DNA from: Sphingomonas sp. HITSZ_GF
GTDB taxonomy: Bacteria > Pseudomonadota > Alphaproteobacteria > Sphingomonadales > Sphingomonadaceae
Assembly (NCBI RefSeq): GCF_029543155.1
Contig: NZ_JARQXA010000004.1
Location: 124,001 to 188,000 of the forward strand
Length of the DNA: 64,000 bases
Reading direction: 5' to 3'
Shown: positions 18,278-26,979 of the stretch, in pieces
Numbering within the stretch: position 1 is the first letter of the stretch
Layout of the letters: each line of letters starts with the position of its first letter
Translations under genes and position numbers: made by a program
The notes under the pieces: generated by a model
The model's input: the letters and a program-made list of their open reading frames with translations, nothing else
Told to the model about the DNA's origin: nothing
The model's database searches: none

Positions 18278-19401
18278 AGATCGCGGTTCTGAAGGAAGCC
18301 GCCGCGGGCGAGCGGCGCGTTTCCGCGACTCCGGAAACGGTGAAGAAGTTCGTTGCTCTCGGTGCGCAGGTGGCGGTCGAGAAAGGCGCCGGCGACACGG
18401 CTTCGATCGCCGATCAGGCCTATGCCGACATGGGCGCGAGCGTCGGCACGCGCGCGGCGACGCTGAAGGACGCCGACATCGTGCTCGGCGTGCAGGGGCC
18501 CGATCCGGCTAGTCTCGCCGGCGCGAAGCCCGGCGCCTGGATCGTCGCCGGGCTCAACCCGTTCGGCGAGCGTGCCCGTGTCGATGCCTATGCTTCGGCC
18601 GGCTATGAGGCGCTGGCGATGGAGCTGATGCCGCGCATCACGCGTGCGCAGTCGATGGACATCCTGTCCTCGCAGTCGAACCTGTCGGGCTACAAGGCAG
18701 TGCTCGATGCCGCCGCCGAATATGGCCGCGCCTTCCCGATGATGATGACCGCGGCGGGTACCGTTTCCGCCGCCAAGGTCTTCGTGATGGGCGTCGGCGT
18801 CGCCGGGCTCCAGGCGATCGCCACCGCGCGGCGCCTCGGCGCCCAGGTGTCGGCGACCGACGTGCGTGCGGCGACCAAGGAGCAGATCCTCTCGCTCGGC
18901 GCCAAGCCGATCTTCGTCGAGGCGGTGAAGGGCATCGAAGGCGAAGGCACCGGCGGCTATGCCACCGAGATGAGCGACGAGTACAAGGCCGCCCAGGCCG
19001 ATCTCGTCTCCGCGCACATCGCCAAGCAGGACATCGTCATCACCACCGCGCTGATTCCCGGCCGGCCCGCCCCGCGCCTGATCAGCGACGCGCAGATCGC
19101 AACGATGAAACCAGGCAGCGTGATCGTCGATCTCGCGGTCGAGGCCGGCGGCAATGTCGAAGGCGCGGTCGCGGGGGAGATCGTCGAGAAGCACGGCGTG
19201 AAGATCGTCGGGCACAAGAACGTGCCCTCGCGCCTCGCCGCCGATGCCTCGGCGCTGTTCGCACGCAACCTGTTCAACTTCCTCTCCGCCTTCTGGGACA
19301 AGGAGCAGGGCAAGCCGGTCCTCGACGAGGAGATCGGCAACGCCATCCGCCTGACTCAGGGCGGCAAGGTAGTGAACGAGCGGCTGCTCGCCGCAGGTTG
19401 A
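18274..19401 (+). CDS. pntAa: NAD(P) transhydrogenase subunit alpha 1 (NAD-binding domain I)
   Basis: The soluble NAD(H)-binding part of the proton-translocating transhydrogenase, which drives NADPH formation with the proton-motive force. It is 375 residues from GTG 18274. It starts KIAVLKEAAAGERRVSATP, as in alanine dehydrogenase/PntA N-domains, and has the dinucleotide motif GVGVAGLQAIATARRLGA and the conserved ATDVRAATKEQ segment. The lack of the C-terminal membrane part, which is a separate gene downstream, makes this the split three-subunit form known from Rhodospirillum rubrum. It has a GTGA overlap with the oxidase subunit IV gene. Confidence 0.93.
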   Translation: MKIAVLKEAAAGERRVSATPETVKKFVALGAQVAVEKGAGDTASIADQAYADMGASVGTRAATLKDADIVLGVQGPDPASLAGAKPGAWIVAGLNPFGERARVDAYASAGYEALAMELMPRITRAQSMDILSSQSNLSGYKAVLDAAAEYGRAFPMMMTAAGTVSAAKVFVMGVGVAGLQAIATARRLGAQVSATDVRAATKEQILSLGAKPIFVEAVKGIEGEGTGGYATEMSDEYKAAQADLVSAHIAKQDIVITTALIPGRPAPRLISDAQIATMKPGSVIVDLAVEAGGNVEGAVAGEIVEKHGVKIVGHKNVPSRLAADASALFARNLFNFLSAFWDKEQGKPVLDEEIGNAIRLTQGGKVVNERLLAAG

Positions 19402-19517
19402 TAATCCTGTCCTACACAGCGCCGATTGGTTAGCCTCGGCGCGAGGACGGCGAGCAAAGTTTCCGCGTTTTTATTTGCTGTACGCGGTAGCTTTGTGAAG
19501 TTTGGAAGGCTCAAGAC

Positions 19518-19796
19518 ATGGACTTCATCTCGATCCTGTCGATCTTCGTACTGGCCTGTTTCGTCGGCTATTACGTGGTCTGGTCGGTCACGCCTGCGCT
19601 GCACACGCCGCTGATGGCGGTGACCAACGCCATTTCCTCGGTGATCATCGTCGGCGCGCTGATCGCGTCGGCCGCATCGGGCGCGGAGATCGCCAAGTGG
19701 CTCGGCCTGGTCGCCGTGGCGCTGGCATCCGTGAACATCTTCGGCGGCTTCGCCGTCACCGAGCGCATGCTCGCCATGTACAAGAAGAAGGGCTGA
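19518..19796 (+). CDS. pntAb: NAD(P) transhydrogenase subunit alpha 2 (membrane)
   Basis: A 92-residue protein with three membrane helices (ISILSIFVLACFVGYYVVWS, AVTNAISSVIIVGALIASA, LGLVAVALASVNIFGGFAVTERM). This is the small membrane subunit of the split transhydrogenase, part of the proton channel. The conserved TPLMAVTNAISSVIIVG segment identifies it. ATG 19518 follows GGAAGG. The 116-base gap from pntAa is unusually long for this operon and may hold a processing site or weak internal promoter; nothing definite is seen there. Confidence 0.93.
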   Translation: MDFISILSIFVLACFVGYYVVWSVTPALHTPLMAVTNAISSVIIVGALIASAASGAEIAKWLGLVAVALASVNIFGGFAVTERMLAMYKKKG

Positions 19797-19800
19797 GCCG

Positions 19801-21300
19801 ATGCTGAAGACGCTGTTCGCGCTCGCCCAGACCTGCATGGAACCCGATCTGGGTTGCGCACCGATGCGCAAGGGCCTTGCGACGCCGGTACTCGAGCATG
19901 TCGCGGTGAACCCCTGGGTCGCCCTGGCCTATCTGGTGGCGGGCATCTGTTTCATCCTCGCGCTGCGCGGACTTTCCAGCCCGGCGAGCAGCCGGCGCGG
20001 CAACCGGCTCGGCATGCTCGGCATGGGCATCGCCGTGGTCACCACGCTGATCACGCACGAGATCGCCAGCCCGATCGAGCTGGGCGCGGCGATCGCGATC
20101 GGCGGCGTGATCGGTTTCGTGACGGCACGGCGGATCGCGATGACCGCGATGCCGCAGCTCGTCGCGGCCTTCCACTCGCTGGTCGGCATGGCGGCGGTGC
20201 TTGTCGCCGCGGCGGCGCTCCTCAACCCCGGCGCCTTCGGTATCCTGGGCGCGGACGGCGAGATCCTGAGCGTCAGCCGGATCGAGATGGGCCTGGGCGT
20301 GGCGATCGGCGCGATCACCTTCTCGGGCTCGGTGATCGCCTTCCTCAAACTGAACGGCAACATGTCGGGCAAGCCGATCCTGCTGCCGGGGCGCCATGTC
20401 ATCAACCTCGCGGTGCTCGCCGGCATCCTCGGGCTGGTCGGCTATTTCGTCACCGACCAGAGCCCCTGGGTGTTCTGGACCGTCACTGCGCTCAGCTTCG
20501 CCATCGGCTTCCTGCTGATCGTGCCGATCGGCGGTGCGGACATGCCGGTGGTCGTGTCGATGCTCAACTCCTATTCCGGCTGGGCCGCGGCGGCGATGGG
20601 CTTCACGCTGCACAATTCGGCGATGATCATCACCGGCGCGCTGGTGGGCAGCTCGGGCGCGATCCTCAGCTACATCATGTGCCGCGCGATGAACCGCAGC
20701 TTCATCAGCGTGATCGCCGGCGGCTTCGGCGCGACGGCAGATGCCGGCGGCGGTGCGGCAGCGATCGACCGTCCGTGGAAGCGCGGCTCGGCCGAGGATG
20801 CGGCCTTCCTGATGAGCCAGGCCGAGCAGGTCATCATCGTGCCGGGCTACGGCATGGCGGTCGCCCAGGCGCAGCACGCGCTGCGCGAGATGGCCGACAA
20901 GCTCAAGGAGCATGGCGTGCGGGTAAAGTACGCGATCCACCCGGTCGCAGGCCGCATGCCCGGTCATATGAACGTGCTGCTCGCCGAGGCGAACGTGCCC
21001 TATGACGAAGTGTTCGAGCTCGAGGACATCAACAGCGAGTTCGCCCAGACCGACGTCGCCTTCGTGATCGGCGCCAACGACGTGACCAACCCGGCGGCGA
21101 AGACCGACAAGTCCTCGCCGATCTACGGCATGCCGGTGCTCGACGTCGAAAAGGCCAAGACGGTGCTTTTCATCAAGCGCTCGATGGGCGGCGTCGGCTA
21201 TGCCGGTGTGGACAATGAGCTGTTCTATCGCGACAACACGATGATGCTGCTGGCCGATGCGAAGAAGATGGTCGAGGAGATCGTGAAGAACCTCGACTGA
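19801..21300 (+). CDS. pntB: NAD(P) transhydrogenase subunit beta
   Basis: A 499-residue subunit. The N-terminal half has about nine membrane helices (VNPWVALAYLVAGICFILAL, GLVGYFVTDQSPWVFWTVTA). The C-terminal half is the NADP(H)-binding domain III, with VPGYGMAVAQAQHALREMAD, HPVAGRMPGHMNVLLAEANV, the IGANDVTNPAA motif and KRSMGGVGYAGVDNELFY. With pntAa and pntAb it forms the inner-membrane transhydrogenase. The start used is ATG 19801; the residues before MRKGLATPVLEHVAVNP are not conserved in most PntB, so ATG 19864 is an alternative. It is four bases from pntAb. Confidence 0.95.
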   Translation: MLKTLFALAQTCMEPDLGCAPMRKGLATPVLEHVAVNPWVALAYLVAGICFILALRGLSSPASSRRGNRLGMLGMGIAVVTTLITHEIASPIELGAAIAIGGVIGFVTARRIAMTAMPQLVAAFHSLVGMAAVLVAAAALLNPGAFGILGADGEILSVSRIEMGLGVAIGAITFSGSVIAFLKLNGNMSGKPILLPGRHVINLAVLAGILGLVGYFVTDQSPWVFWTVTALSFAIGFLLIVPIGGADMPVVVSMLNSYSGWAAAAMGFTLHNSAMIITGALVGSSGAILSYIMCRAMNRSFISVIAGGFGATADAGGGAAAIDRPWKRGSAEDAAFLMSQAEQVIIVPGYGMAVAQAQHALREMADKLKEHGVRVKYAIHPVAGRMPGHMNVLLAEANVPYDEVFELEDINSEFAQTDVAFVIGANDVTNPAAKTDKSSPIYGMPVLDVEKAKTVLFIKRSMGGVGYAGVDNELFYRDNTMMLLADAKKMVEEIVKNLD

Positions 21301-21325
21301 CGCGGGCCGAATGGGGGGAGACGAC

Positions 21326-22255
21326 ATGGCGGGTGTGGGTTCGATTGTGGGCGGGGCGTTCGGGTTGCTGCGCGAGCGGCCCGTATCGGTGTTGATCTGG
21401 GCGGCGACCTATTGCGTCGGCTCGGTGCTCATTTCCTTCGCGATCGTTTTTGCGATGTTCGGCGCGATCCTGCCCGATCCGCAGACCATGACGCAGCCGG
21501 GCTCCTTCCTGGGGACCGGGCTCGGCCTGATGCTGCTGCTCTATCTGGTGCTGCTCTTCCTGCTCGTGGTGCTGATGAACGCGGTGTTCCGCGCGATGCT
21601 GCGGCCGGAGGAGGGCGGCTTCGCCTTCATGCGGGTGGGCATGGACGAGTTCCGCATGTTCGGGCTCGTCCTCCTTGTCTTCATCGGCCTGTTCGTAGCG
21701 GTGCTGGTCGGCGAGTTGCTGCTGATCCTGCTGGTGACGATCATCAACTTCGTGATCGGCCAGGGCCCGATCACCGCGGTGCTCACGTTCCTGCTGTTCC
21801 TCGGCTTTCTCGGCACGGTGATCTGGGCCGAGGTGCGCCTGTCGCTGATCTTCCCGCTCAGCTTCTATCGCCGCCGAATGAGCCTGGACGGCGCATGGGC
21901 GCTCACCAAGGGCCATTTCTGGACGCTGTTCTTCTCCTATCTGCTCGTCGGCCTGATCTTCGTCATCGCCGGCGGCCTGCTGGTCTGGACGATGATGGGC
22001 AGCTATTTCACTGCGATGTTCCAGGCGGCGGGCGATCCCGCGCAGATCGAAGCGGCGGGCCAGGCATTCGCCGCGCAGCAATTCGCGATGTCGATGGGTA
22101 CCCGGATCCTCTACTGGGTCATCGGCGCGATCTTCGCTGCCGCATGGTTCGCGCTGGGGCCGGGCCTGCTCGCCAGCGCCACGCGCGAGCTTGTCGTCGA
22201 TGAGGACGAAGCTGCTATATTTGCAGCCGAATCCGACGGATCAGTCGTGGACTGA
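21326..22255 (+). CDS. Multi-pass membrane protein of unknown function
   Basis: A 309-residue hydrophobic protein with about six membrane segments, rich in Leu/Val/Phe, ending in an acidic tail (VDEDEAAIFAAESDGSVVD). Amphipathic segments between helices (SFYRRRMSLDGAWALTKGHFW) recall the glycerophosphodiester phosphodiesterase membrane-domain/YciC-like families, but the assignment is weak. The start is ATG 21326, eight bases after GGGGGGAG; an in-frame ATG at 21311 overlaps that site. It follows pntB by 25 bases and may share its transcript. Confidence 0.6.
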   Translation: MAGVGSIVGGAFGLLRERPVSVLIWAATYCVGSVLISFAIVFAMFGAILPDPQTMTQPGSFLGTGLGLMLLLYLVLLFLLVVLMNAVFRAMLRPEEGGFAFMRVGMDEFRMFGLVLLVFIGLFVAVLVGELLLILLVTIINFVIGQGPITAVLTFLLFLGFLGTVIWAEVRLSLIFPLSFYRRRMSLDGAWALTKGHFWTLFFSYLLVGLIFVIAGGLLVWTMMGSYFTAMFQAAGDPAQIEAAGQAFAAQQFAMSMGTRILYWVIGAIFAAAWFALGPGLLASATRELVVDEDEAAIFAAESDGSVVD

Positions 22256-22382
22256 GCCGTAACGGGCAGGCAATGATTCGCCTGCCCGTCCGGGTCGCGC
22301 AATAAGCTCCGCAAGGGGGCGGATCGAGCAATCCGTTTCGGAGGTTGGGCCTCTCCGGAGCATCGCGCGACTTCGAGAGACG

Positions 22383-23348
22383 ATGGCTGACCCCAACGCG
22401 GCCCCCCTGCTGTCCGGCGCGCCCTATATGCAGGGCATCGACGCGCTGCTGATCGCCGACGCCGCGTCTGCGGACGTCGTCGACGCGCTCTCCACCGCGG
22501 GCATCCGGCTGCGCTCGCGCGCCGGGCTGGCGCTGGCCCAGGCGCTGCTGGAAGAGACCGGGGCCAAGCTCGTGCTGCTCGACGCGCGCGGTGCCGGGGA
22601 GGATGCACTGGCGCCGGCCTTTGCAGCAATCGCGGCACGGGATGCCGAGGCGATGCCTGCGCTGATCGTGTTGCTCGCCGCCGCCCAGCTCGATCTTGCC
22701 GCGCCGCTGCTCGGGACGCGGGGCGTCCAGCTGCTCTGCGATCCGGGTGCCGCAGCGCTGCTTGCCGCGCTGGTCCTTGCGCACACCGGCTTGCAGGACG
22801 CCGCGCTGTTCTCGGTCAACGATATCACCCGCGATTCGGAATCGGCGCGGCTGCGGCGGCTCAGCGAGGAGGTCGCTCGCATTGCCGATGCGCTGACGCG
22901 CCTCACCCGGGGCGAGCTGGCCGAGGAAGAGGAGATCGAGCGCCGCGGCGGAATCCGCGAGCCGGAAATGGGCTATCGCGGCCCGGAAGGCCCGGTGCCG
23001 GAGATCGATCCGTCCGAGATCCGCGCGGTGATCCGCGCACGGCGCCTGCGCAACCAGTTCTTCTCCGCGGAGCTGTTCGCCGATCCCGCCTGGGACATGC
23101 TGCTCGACCTGTTCGCGGCCAGCCTCGAGAAGCGGCGCGTCTCGGTTTCCAGCCTGTGCATCGCCGCTGCGGTGCCGCCCACCACGGCGCTGCGCTGGAT
23201 CGGCACCATGCACGATGCCGGGCTGTTCGGCCGAGAGGCGGACCCGGGTGATCGCCGCCGCGCCTATATCGTGCTCAGTGAAAAGGCGATGAAGGGAATG
23301 CACGCCTATATCGGCGCGCTGCGCCGGACGGGGCTCGGTCTGGTCTGA
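22383..23348 (+). CDS. Winged-helix DNA-binding protein
   Basis: A 321-residue protein. The C-terminal 90 residues (FAASLEKRRVSVSSLCIAAAVPPTTALRWIGTMHDAGLFGREADPGDRRRAYIVLSE) are a MarR-like winged helix, including the wing motif DPGDRRRAY. Residues about 20-135 alternate strands and helices (LLIADAASADVVDALSTAG, AKLVLLDARGAG, MPALIVLLAA) like a degenerate receiver domain without the acidic pocket. A charged linker (EEEEIERR) joins them. Targets are unknown. It lies upstream of tRNA-Val. Confidence 0.72.
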   Translation: MADPNAAPLLSGAPYMQGIDALLIADAASADVVDALSTAGIRLRSRAGLALAQALLEETGAKLVLLDARGAGEDALAPAFAAIAARDAEAMPALIVLLAAAQLDLAAPLLGTRGVQLLCDPGAAALLAALVLAHTGLQDAALFSVNDITRDSESARLRRLSEEVARIADALTRLTRGELAEEEEIERRGGIREPEMGYRGPEGPVPEIDPSEIRAVIRARRLRNQFFSAELFADPAWDMLLDLFAASLEKRRVSVSSLCIAAAVPPTTALRWIGTMHDAGLFGREADPGDRRRAYIVLSEKAMKGMHAYIGALRRTGLGLV

Positions 23349-23403
23349 AGGGCTTGCCCCGGGCGCCCAGCTTTGGCATCGGGCGTGGGATCGGCGATAT
23401 GCC

Positions 23404-23479
23404 GGGCGCTTAGCTCAGTTGGTAGAGCATCTCGTTTACACCGAGAGGGTCGGCGGTTCGAGCCCGTCAGCGCCCACCA
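23404..23479 (+). tRNA. tRNA-Val (anticodon TAC)
   Basis: The cloverleaf folds cleanly: acceptor GGGCGCT paired with AGCGCCC, D arm GCTC...GAGC, anticodon stem TCTCG/CGAGA around loop TTTACAC, T arm GGCGG-TTCGAGC-CCGTC with one G-T pair, and an encoded ACCA end. The anticodon TAC reads valine codons GUA/GUG. Confidence 0.95.
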
Positions 23480-23543
23480 TCCCCAGATCAGGCAGGCCGG
23501 GAGGAGCAGAGGCCCGCGGGCCCCTGCCGCCGGCGAAAAGCGA

Positions 23544-23912
23544 TCAGTTGGCGGTAAAGGCGGTCGCGCCCGAGGCGGCGTATTTCACCGTGACATAGCT
23601 GTTGTCGCACACGTTGATGCCGGTCCACACGCCGCTGCTGTCGTCGGCGAAGGTCAGCTTCACGTCATATTTGCAGGTGGCGCCCTTGTCGAAATGCACG
23701 GTCATGCGCGCACCGGGCTTCACCGTCGCGTCGGCCTTCTTGAAATCGGGATCGACCTTGTTGGGCTGCCAGGTGGTGGTGCCGGTCGGCGCGAGTTCGA
23801 CCGTCTTGATCGCCTTGCCGCTGTTGTTGATCAGCACGAAATCCCAGTCGTCCGCCATCGCCGGCGCTGCGATCACGATTGCGGCGGCTGCCGCGAAACC
23901 CAGTTTCAGCAT
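23544..23912 (-). CDS. Exported small hypothetical protein
   Basis: A 122-residue protein with a signal peptide (MLKLGFAAAAAIVIAAPAMA, cleavage before DDWDF). The start at 23912 has a strong AGGAGGGG ribosome site seven bases upstream. The mature chain is all-beta in character (VLINNSGKAIKTVELAP, MTVHFDKGATCKYDVKLTFAD, GINVCDNSYVTVKY) with two cysteines that could form a disulfide. Similar small exported proteins occur in sphingomonads, but I do not recognise a named family. It is convergent with tRNA-Val. Confidence 0.68.
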   Translation of the reverse strand: MLKLGFAAAAAIVIAAPAMADDWDFVLINNSGKAIKTVELAPTGTTTWQPNKVDPDFKKADATVKPGARMTVHFDKGATCKYDVKLTFADDSSGVWTGINVCDNSYVTVKYAASGATAFTAN

Positions 23913-23994
23913 GAAATGCCCCTCCTGCTTTTCCTGCAAAATGCGCCTGTCCGCCGCGCTCCGCAAGGTGATTTAGCGGCCTAAGCGGGGGATT

Positions 23995-24558
23995 TCAGAG
24001 CGCACGGACGAGGCGGATCGCCTCGGCGATCCAGGGCGGATCGGCGACTACCTGCTGACGCGCGCCGGCGCCGAGCGGAAGCAGATGCAGCCGGTCGCCC
24101 TCGCGCCCGATCAGGCGGCCGAACAGGAAGCGCCCGGCGGGGCGGGGCACCAGCACGTCGCGGTTGAGTGCGCCTGCAAAAGCCTCGGGCGCCAGGGTGC
24201 GGCACCAGATCTCGTCGCCGGCGCGATAGTCCCCGATACCGGCGGTGACCGAGACCGCGACCATGCCCGGCTCGGCATGCGGCGGCACCACGGAAGCGGG
24301 CCGGCGCGGCGCTTGCGCGCCGCTGCTCTCCAGCAGCGCCGCTACCGGGATCTCGGGTCGCTCGGGCAGCTTGACCAGGTCCGCGGCGTTGACGCCGAGC
24401 GCTGCCGCGATGCGATTGAGCCAGCCCACCGATACGGTGCGCGTGCCCATCTCGAGCCGGCCTACGGTCTGCGCGGTGGTGGGCGGTACGCAGCGCGCCG
24501 CCACTTCCTCCAGGGTCAGCCCCTTGGCACGGCGCACTTCGCGTATGGCGGTGATCAT
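23995..24558 (-). CDS. XRE-family transcriptional regulator with C-terminal peptidase S24-like region
   Basis: A 187-residue protein. Residues 1-65 form a helix-turn-helix of the Cro/CI (XRE) type (AIREVRRAKGLTLEEVAARC, TTAQTVGRLEMGTRTVSVGWLNRIAAALGV). The remaining part (MVAVSVTAGIGDYRAGDEIWCR, NRDVLVPRPAGRFLFGRLIGREGDRLHLLP) resembles the beta-rich LexA/S24 C-terminal fold but lacks a visible Ser-Lys dyad, so self-cleavage is not expected. It is divergent from the DUF6456 gene. The regulated genes are unknown. Confidence 0.78.
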   Translation of the reverse strand: MITAIREVRRAKGLTLEEVAARCVPPTTAQTVGRLEMGTRTVSVGWLNRIAAALGVNAADLVKLPERPEIPVAALLESSGAQAPRRPASVVPPHAEPGMVAVSVTAGIGDYRAGDEIWCRTLAPEAFAGALNRDVLVPRPAGRFLFGRLIGREGDRLHLLPLGAGARQQVVADPPWIAEAIRLVRAL

Positions 24559-24650
24559 CGCCGAGACTCCTAACCAAATCGGTTTCCCTCTTTCCTACAT
24601 TCGTGCCGTCATGGCAAGCGCTCACGAATCGGAACAACAGGAGATCGACG

Positions 24651-25103
24651 ATGCACGAGCTTGTGGAGCGGATGATCGAGGACGGTGCGGGGCGTCGTCG
24701 CGTGCAGGTCAACCAGGCGGAATCGCCGATGGCCTGGCTGGCGGCGCGCGGGCATGTCAGCCTGCGCCAGCTCGACGCGGGCGAGCGGCTGCGCGCCGAT
24801 TACGAGATGGCTTCCCTGGGACCGCGGGTGACGATGCGCTGGGACCCGGCGCCGGTCGCTCGGCTGGGCGGCGGCATGCCCGAGCGGCTCGATCCCACGC
24901 TGGCGCAGATCGCGGCGCGGCGCCGCTTCGATGGCGCAGTGGCGGCGGCGGGGCCCGGGCTGGCCGACATATTGTGGCGGGTGGTCTGCGCGGGCGAGGG
25001 GCTGGGTCCGGCGGAAAAGGCGCTGCGCTGGCCGAGCCGGGCGGGCAAGCTCGTCCTGTGCTTTGCGCTCGATCGCGTCGCCGATTTCTACGGGCTGAAA
25101 TAG
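24651..25103 (+). CDS. DUF6456 domain protein
   Basis: A 150-residue protein starting at ATG 24651 after CAGGAGA. The central region (ESPMAWLAARGHVSLRQLDAGERLRADYEMA, RRRFDGAVAAAGPGLADILWRVVCAGEGLGPAEKALRWP) matches the alphaproteobacterial DUF6456 pattern, a helical domain often found at the C terminus of replication- or cell-cycle-related proteins. It ends KLVLCFALDRVADFYGLK. Function is unknown. It is divergent from the XRE regulator with about 90 bases between. A 230-base non-coding gap follows in which I recognise nothing specific. Confidence 0.75.
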   Translation: MHELVERMIEDGAGRRRVQVNQAESPMAWLAARGHVSLRQLDAGERLRADYEMASLGPRVTMRWDPAPVARLGGGMPERLDPTLAQIAARRRFDGAVAAAGPGLADILWRVVCAGEGLGPAEKALRWPSRAGKLVLCFALDRVADFYGLK

Positions 25104-25333
25104 GCGCTCCCGCTCGATGCCCGTTTTGCCGATTTCGCGCCACCGCGGGGCAGGTGTCGTTGGACTCGGCCGGCGAGTTGATCCAGGATAATTCCGCGCC
25201 ACAGCACGATAAGGGCCGCAGCAGCGCACGGACGAGGGGGTTTCCCTTCGTGGCGTAGCGCGTCTGTCGCGCATAAGCCGGTTGCCCATGCAACCGATTG
25301 AATAGCCTATGCCAAGACCAAGGAGAGGTTGGC

Positions 25334-26008
25334 ATGATCGTGTTTGGTTCGACGCTTTCGCCCTATGTGCGCAAGGTCATGGTGTTCGGCGCGGAAAAGG
25401 GGTTGGAGCTCGAGCTTCAGGCCGCGGGCATGGGCCGGGGTGGGCCGGATTTCATGGCCGCGAGTCCCTTCGGCAAGATGCCGGGCTTCAAGGATGAGGA
25501 TTTCCTGATCTCCGACAGCTCGGCGATCGTGGCCTATCTCGAGGCGAAATATCCCGAGCCGAGCCTGATCCCCGCCGAGCCGCGCGCCCGCGCACGCACG
25601 ATCTGGTTCGACGAGCTGGCCGACACGATCATGATGGCCGCGGGCGCCGCGATCTTCGGCCAGCGCTTCGTGCGCCCCCGGGTGCTCAAGATGGAATGCG
25701 ATCATGACGCGGCCGATGCCGCGGAGCGCGACCTGATGCCGCCGATCCTCGCCTATCTGGAGAATGCCGTTCCGGCGAGCGGCTTCCTGGTCGACGACCG
25801 GCTGACGCTGGCGGACATCGCCGTCGCCAGCCCGCTGGCCACCCTGGGCTGCATCGGCGTGAAGGTGGATCCGGCGATCTATCCGCGGCTCGCCGATTGG
25901 GTGACGGCGATGCACGCGCGGCCGAGCTTCGCCGCGATCATCGCCCGCGACCAGGCCATGGTGGACGCAATGGGCGGCCCGGTGCCGCGCGAGGCGCTCG
26001 CCGGCTAG
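25334..26008 (+). CDS. Glutathione S-transferase family protein
   Basis: A 224-residue GST. The N-terminal thioredoxin-like domain (MIVFGSTLSPYVRKVMVFGA, then FGKMPGF with the cis-proline and DSSAIVAYLEAKYP as the glutathione-binding turn) is followed by an all-helical C-terminal domain with LVDDRLTLADIAVASPLATLG. Ser9 or Ser6 could activate glutathione; there is no catalytic Cys. The substrate is unknown. ATG 25334 follows AAGGAGAGG. Confidence 0.88.
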   Translation: MIVFGSTLSPYVRKVMVFGAEKGLELELQAAGMGRGGPDFMAASPFGKMPGFKDEDFLISDSSAIVAYLEAKYPEPSLIPAEPRARARTIWFDELADTIMMAAGAAIFGQRFVRPRVLKMECDHDAADAAERDLMPPILAYLENAVPASGFLVDDRLTLADIAVASPLATLGCIGVKVDPAIYPRLADWVTAMHARPSFAAIIARDQAMVDAMGGPVPREALAG

Positions 26009-26040
26009 CCAGCGGGGCCGCGCGCGCCTAGATGGGCGCC

Positions 26041-26979
26041 ATGCGGTTGTCCTTCATCAAGTGCCATGGTTCGGGAAACGACTTCCCGCTGATCGATGCG
26101 CGCGCGCTCGATCTGTCCGACCAGGACTGGGCGGGCGTGGCGCGCGCGCTCGCCGATCGCGCCGGCCCGGTCGGCGGCGACGGGCTGTTGCTGCTCACCG
26201 CGGGCGACGATGCCGGGCATGATTTCGGCATGCGCATGTTCAACTCGGATGGGTCGGAGGCGGAGACCTGCCTCAATGGCCTGCGCTGCACCGCTCGGCT
26301 GGGCTTCGAGCTGCTCGGGATCGACCAGGCCCGGGTTCGCCTCAAGACCAGCAGCGCCGAAGTCGCGCGCGCCGATCCGCTGGCGGCCGGCGTGGTGACG
26401 ATCCGCGAGACGGCGGGACCGGCCTCGACCCGTACCGCCGATGTCGGGCTGCGGATCGCGGCGAATGAAATCATCGATGCCGCCATTCCCGGCCTGCCCA
26501 GCCCGCGCGCCTTCACCGCGATCGCGATGCCCAACCCGCATCTCGTCACTTTCGTTGACTCGGTTGACGAGGCCGAGCTGGTCGCGCTCGGCGACTGGTG
26601 CGAGGCCGGGCCCGACCTGATCCCTGCGCGGGCCAATGTCTCCTTCGTCGAGGTCCGCGGACAGGACTTGTTCGTGCGCACCTATGAGCGCGGCGTCGGC
26701 CTGACCGACAGCTGCGGCAGCGCCATGGCTTCGTCGGTCTATGCCGCCGGGCGCACCGGCCGGGTGCCGTTCGGCACGGCGATGAAGGTGTTCAACAAGG
26801 GCGGGCTGGTGATGGGCTCGTCCGATGCCCTGGGCATGGTCACGATCCTCGGCAATGCGACCTTCCTCTATGACGCGACCGTCGAGGTCGATCCTGCAGC
26901 GGGCATAGCGGAGGCGCTGGAGATGCATGCCCGGCGCGAGGAAGAAGCCACAGCCTGGGCTGCAGCGATCCCGGCCTAG
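26041..26979 (+). CDS. dapF: Diaminopimelate epimerase
   Basis: Converts LL- to meso-diaminopimelate for lysine and peptidoglycan. It is 312 residues, longer than the usual 275. The two catalytic cysteines are Cys77 (NSDGSEAETCLNGLRC) and Cys225 (GLTDSCGSAMAS), in the two pseudo-symmetric halves. The N terminus LSFIKCHGSGNDF is standard. The second motif differs from the common ACGTG form, so epimerisation of another substrate cannot be excluded. ATG 26041 is preferred over 26032. Its TAG overlaps the stop of the convergent SRPBCC gene (CTAG at 26976). Confidence 0.86.
   Translation: MRLSFIKCHGSGNDFPLIDARALDLSDQDWAGVARALADRAGPVGGDGLLLLTAGDDAGHDFGMRMFNSDGSEAETCLNGLRCTARLGFELLGIDQARVRLKTSSAEVARADPLAAGVVTIRETAGPASTRTADVGLRIAANEIIDAAIPGLPSPRAFTAIAMPNPHLVTFVDSVDEAELVALGDWCEAGPDLIPARANVSFVEVRGQDLFVRTYERGVGLTDSCGSAMASSVYAAGRTGRVPFGTAMKVFNKGGLVMGSSDALGMVTILGNATFLYDATVEVDPAAGIAEALEMHARREEEATAWAAAIPA

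Noticed and set aside
23373..23401. TTGGCA-17-GATATG as promoter of tRNA-Val
   Set aside because: The implied start point would fall inside the tRNA, which begins at 23404, so it cannot be the promoter as read.
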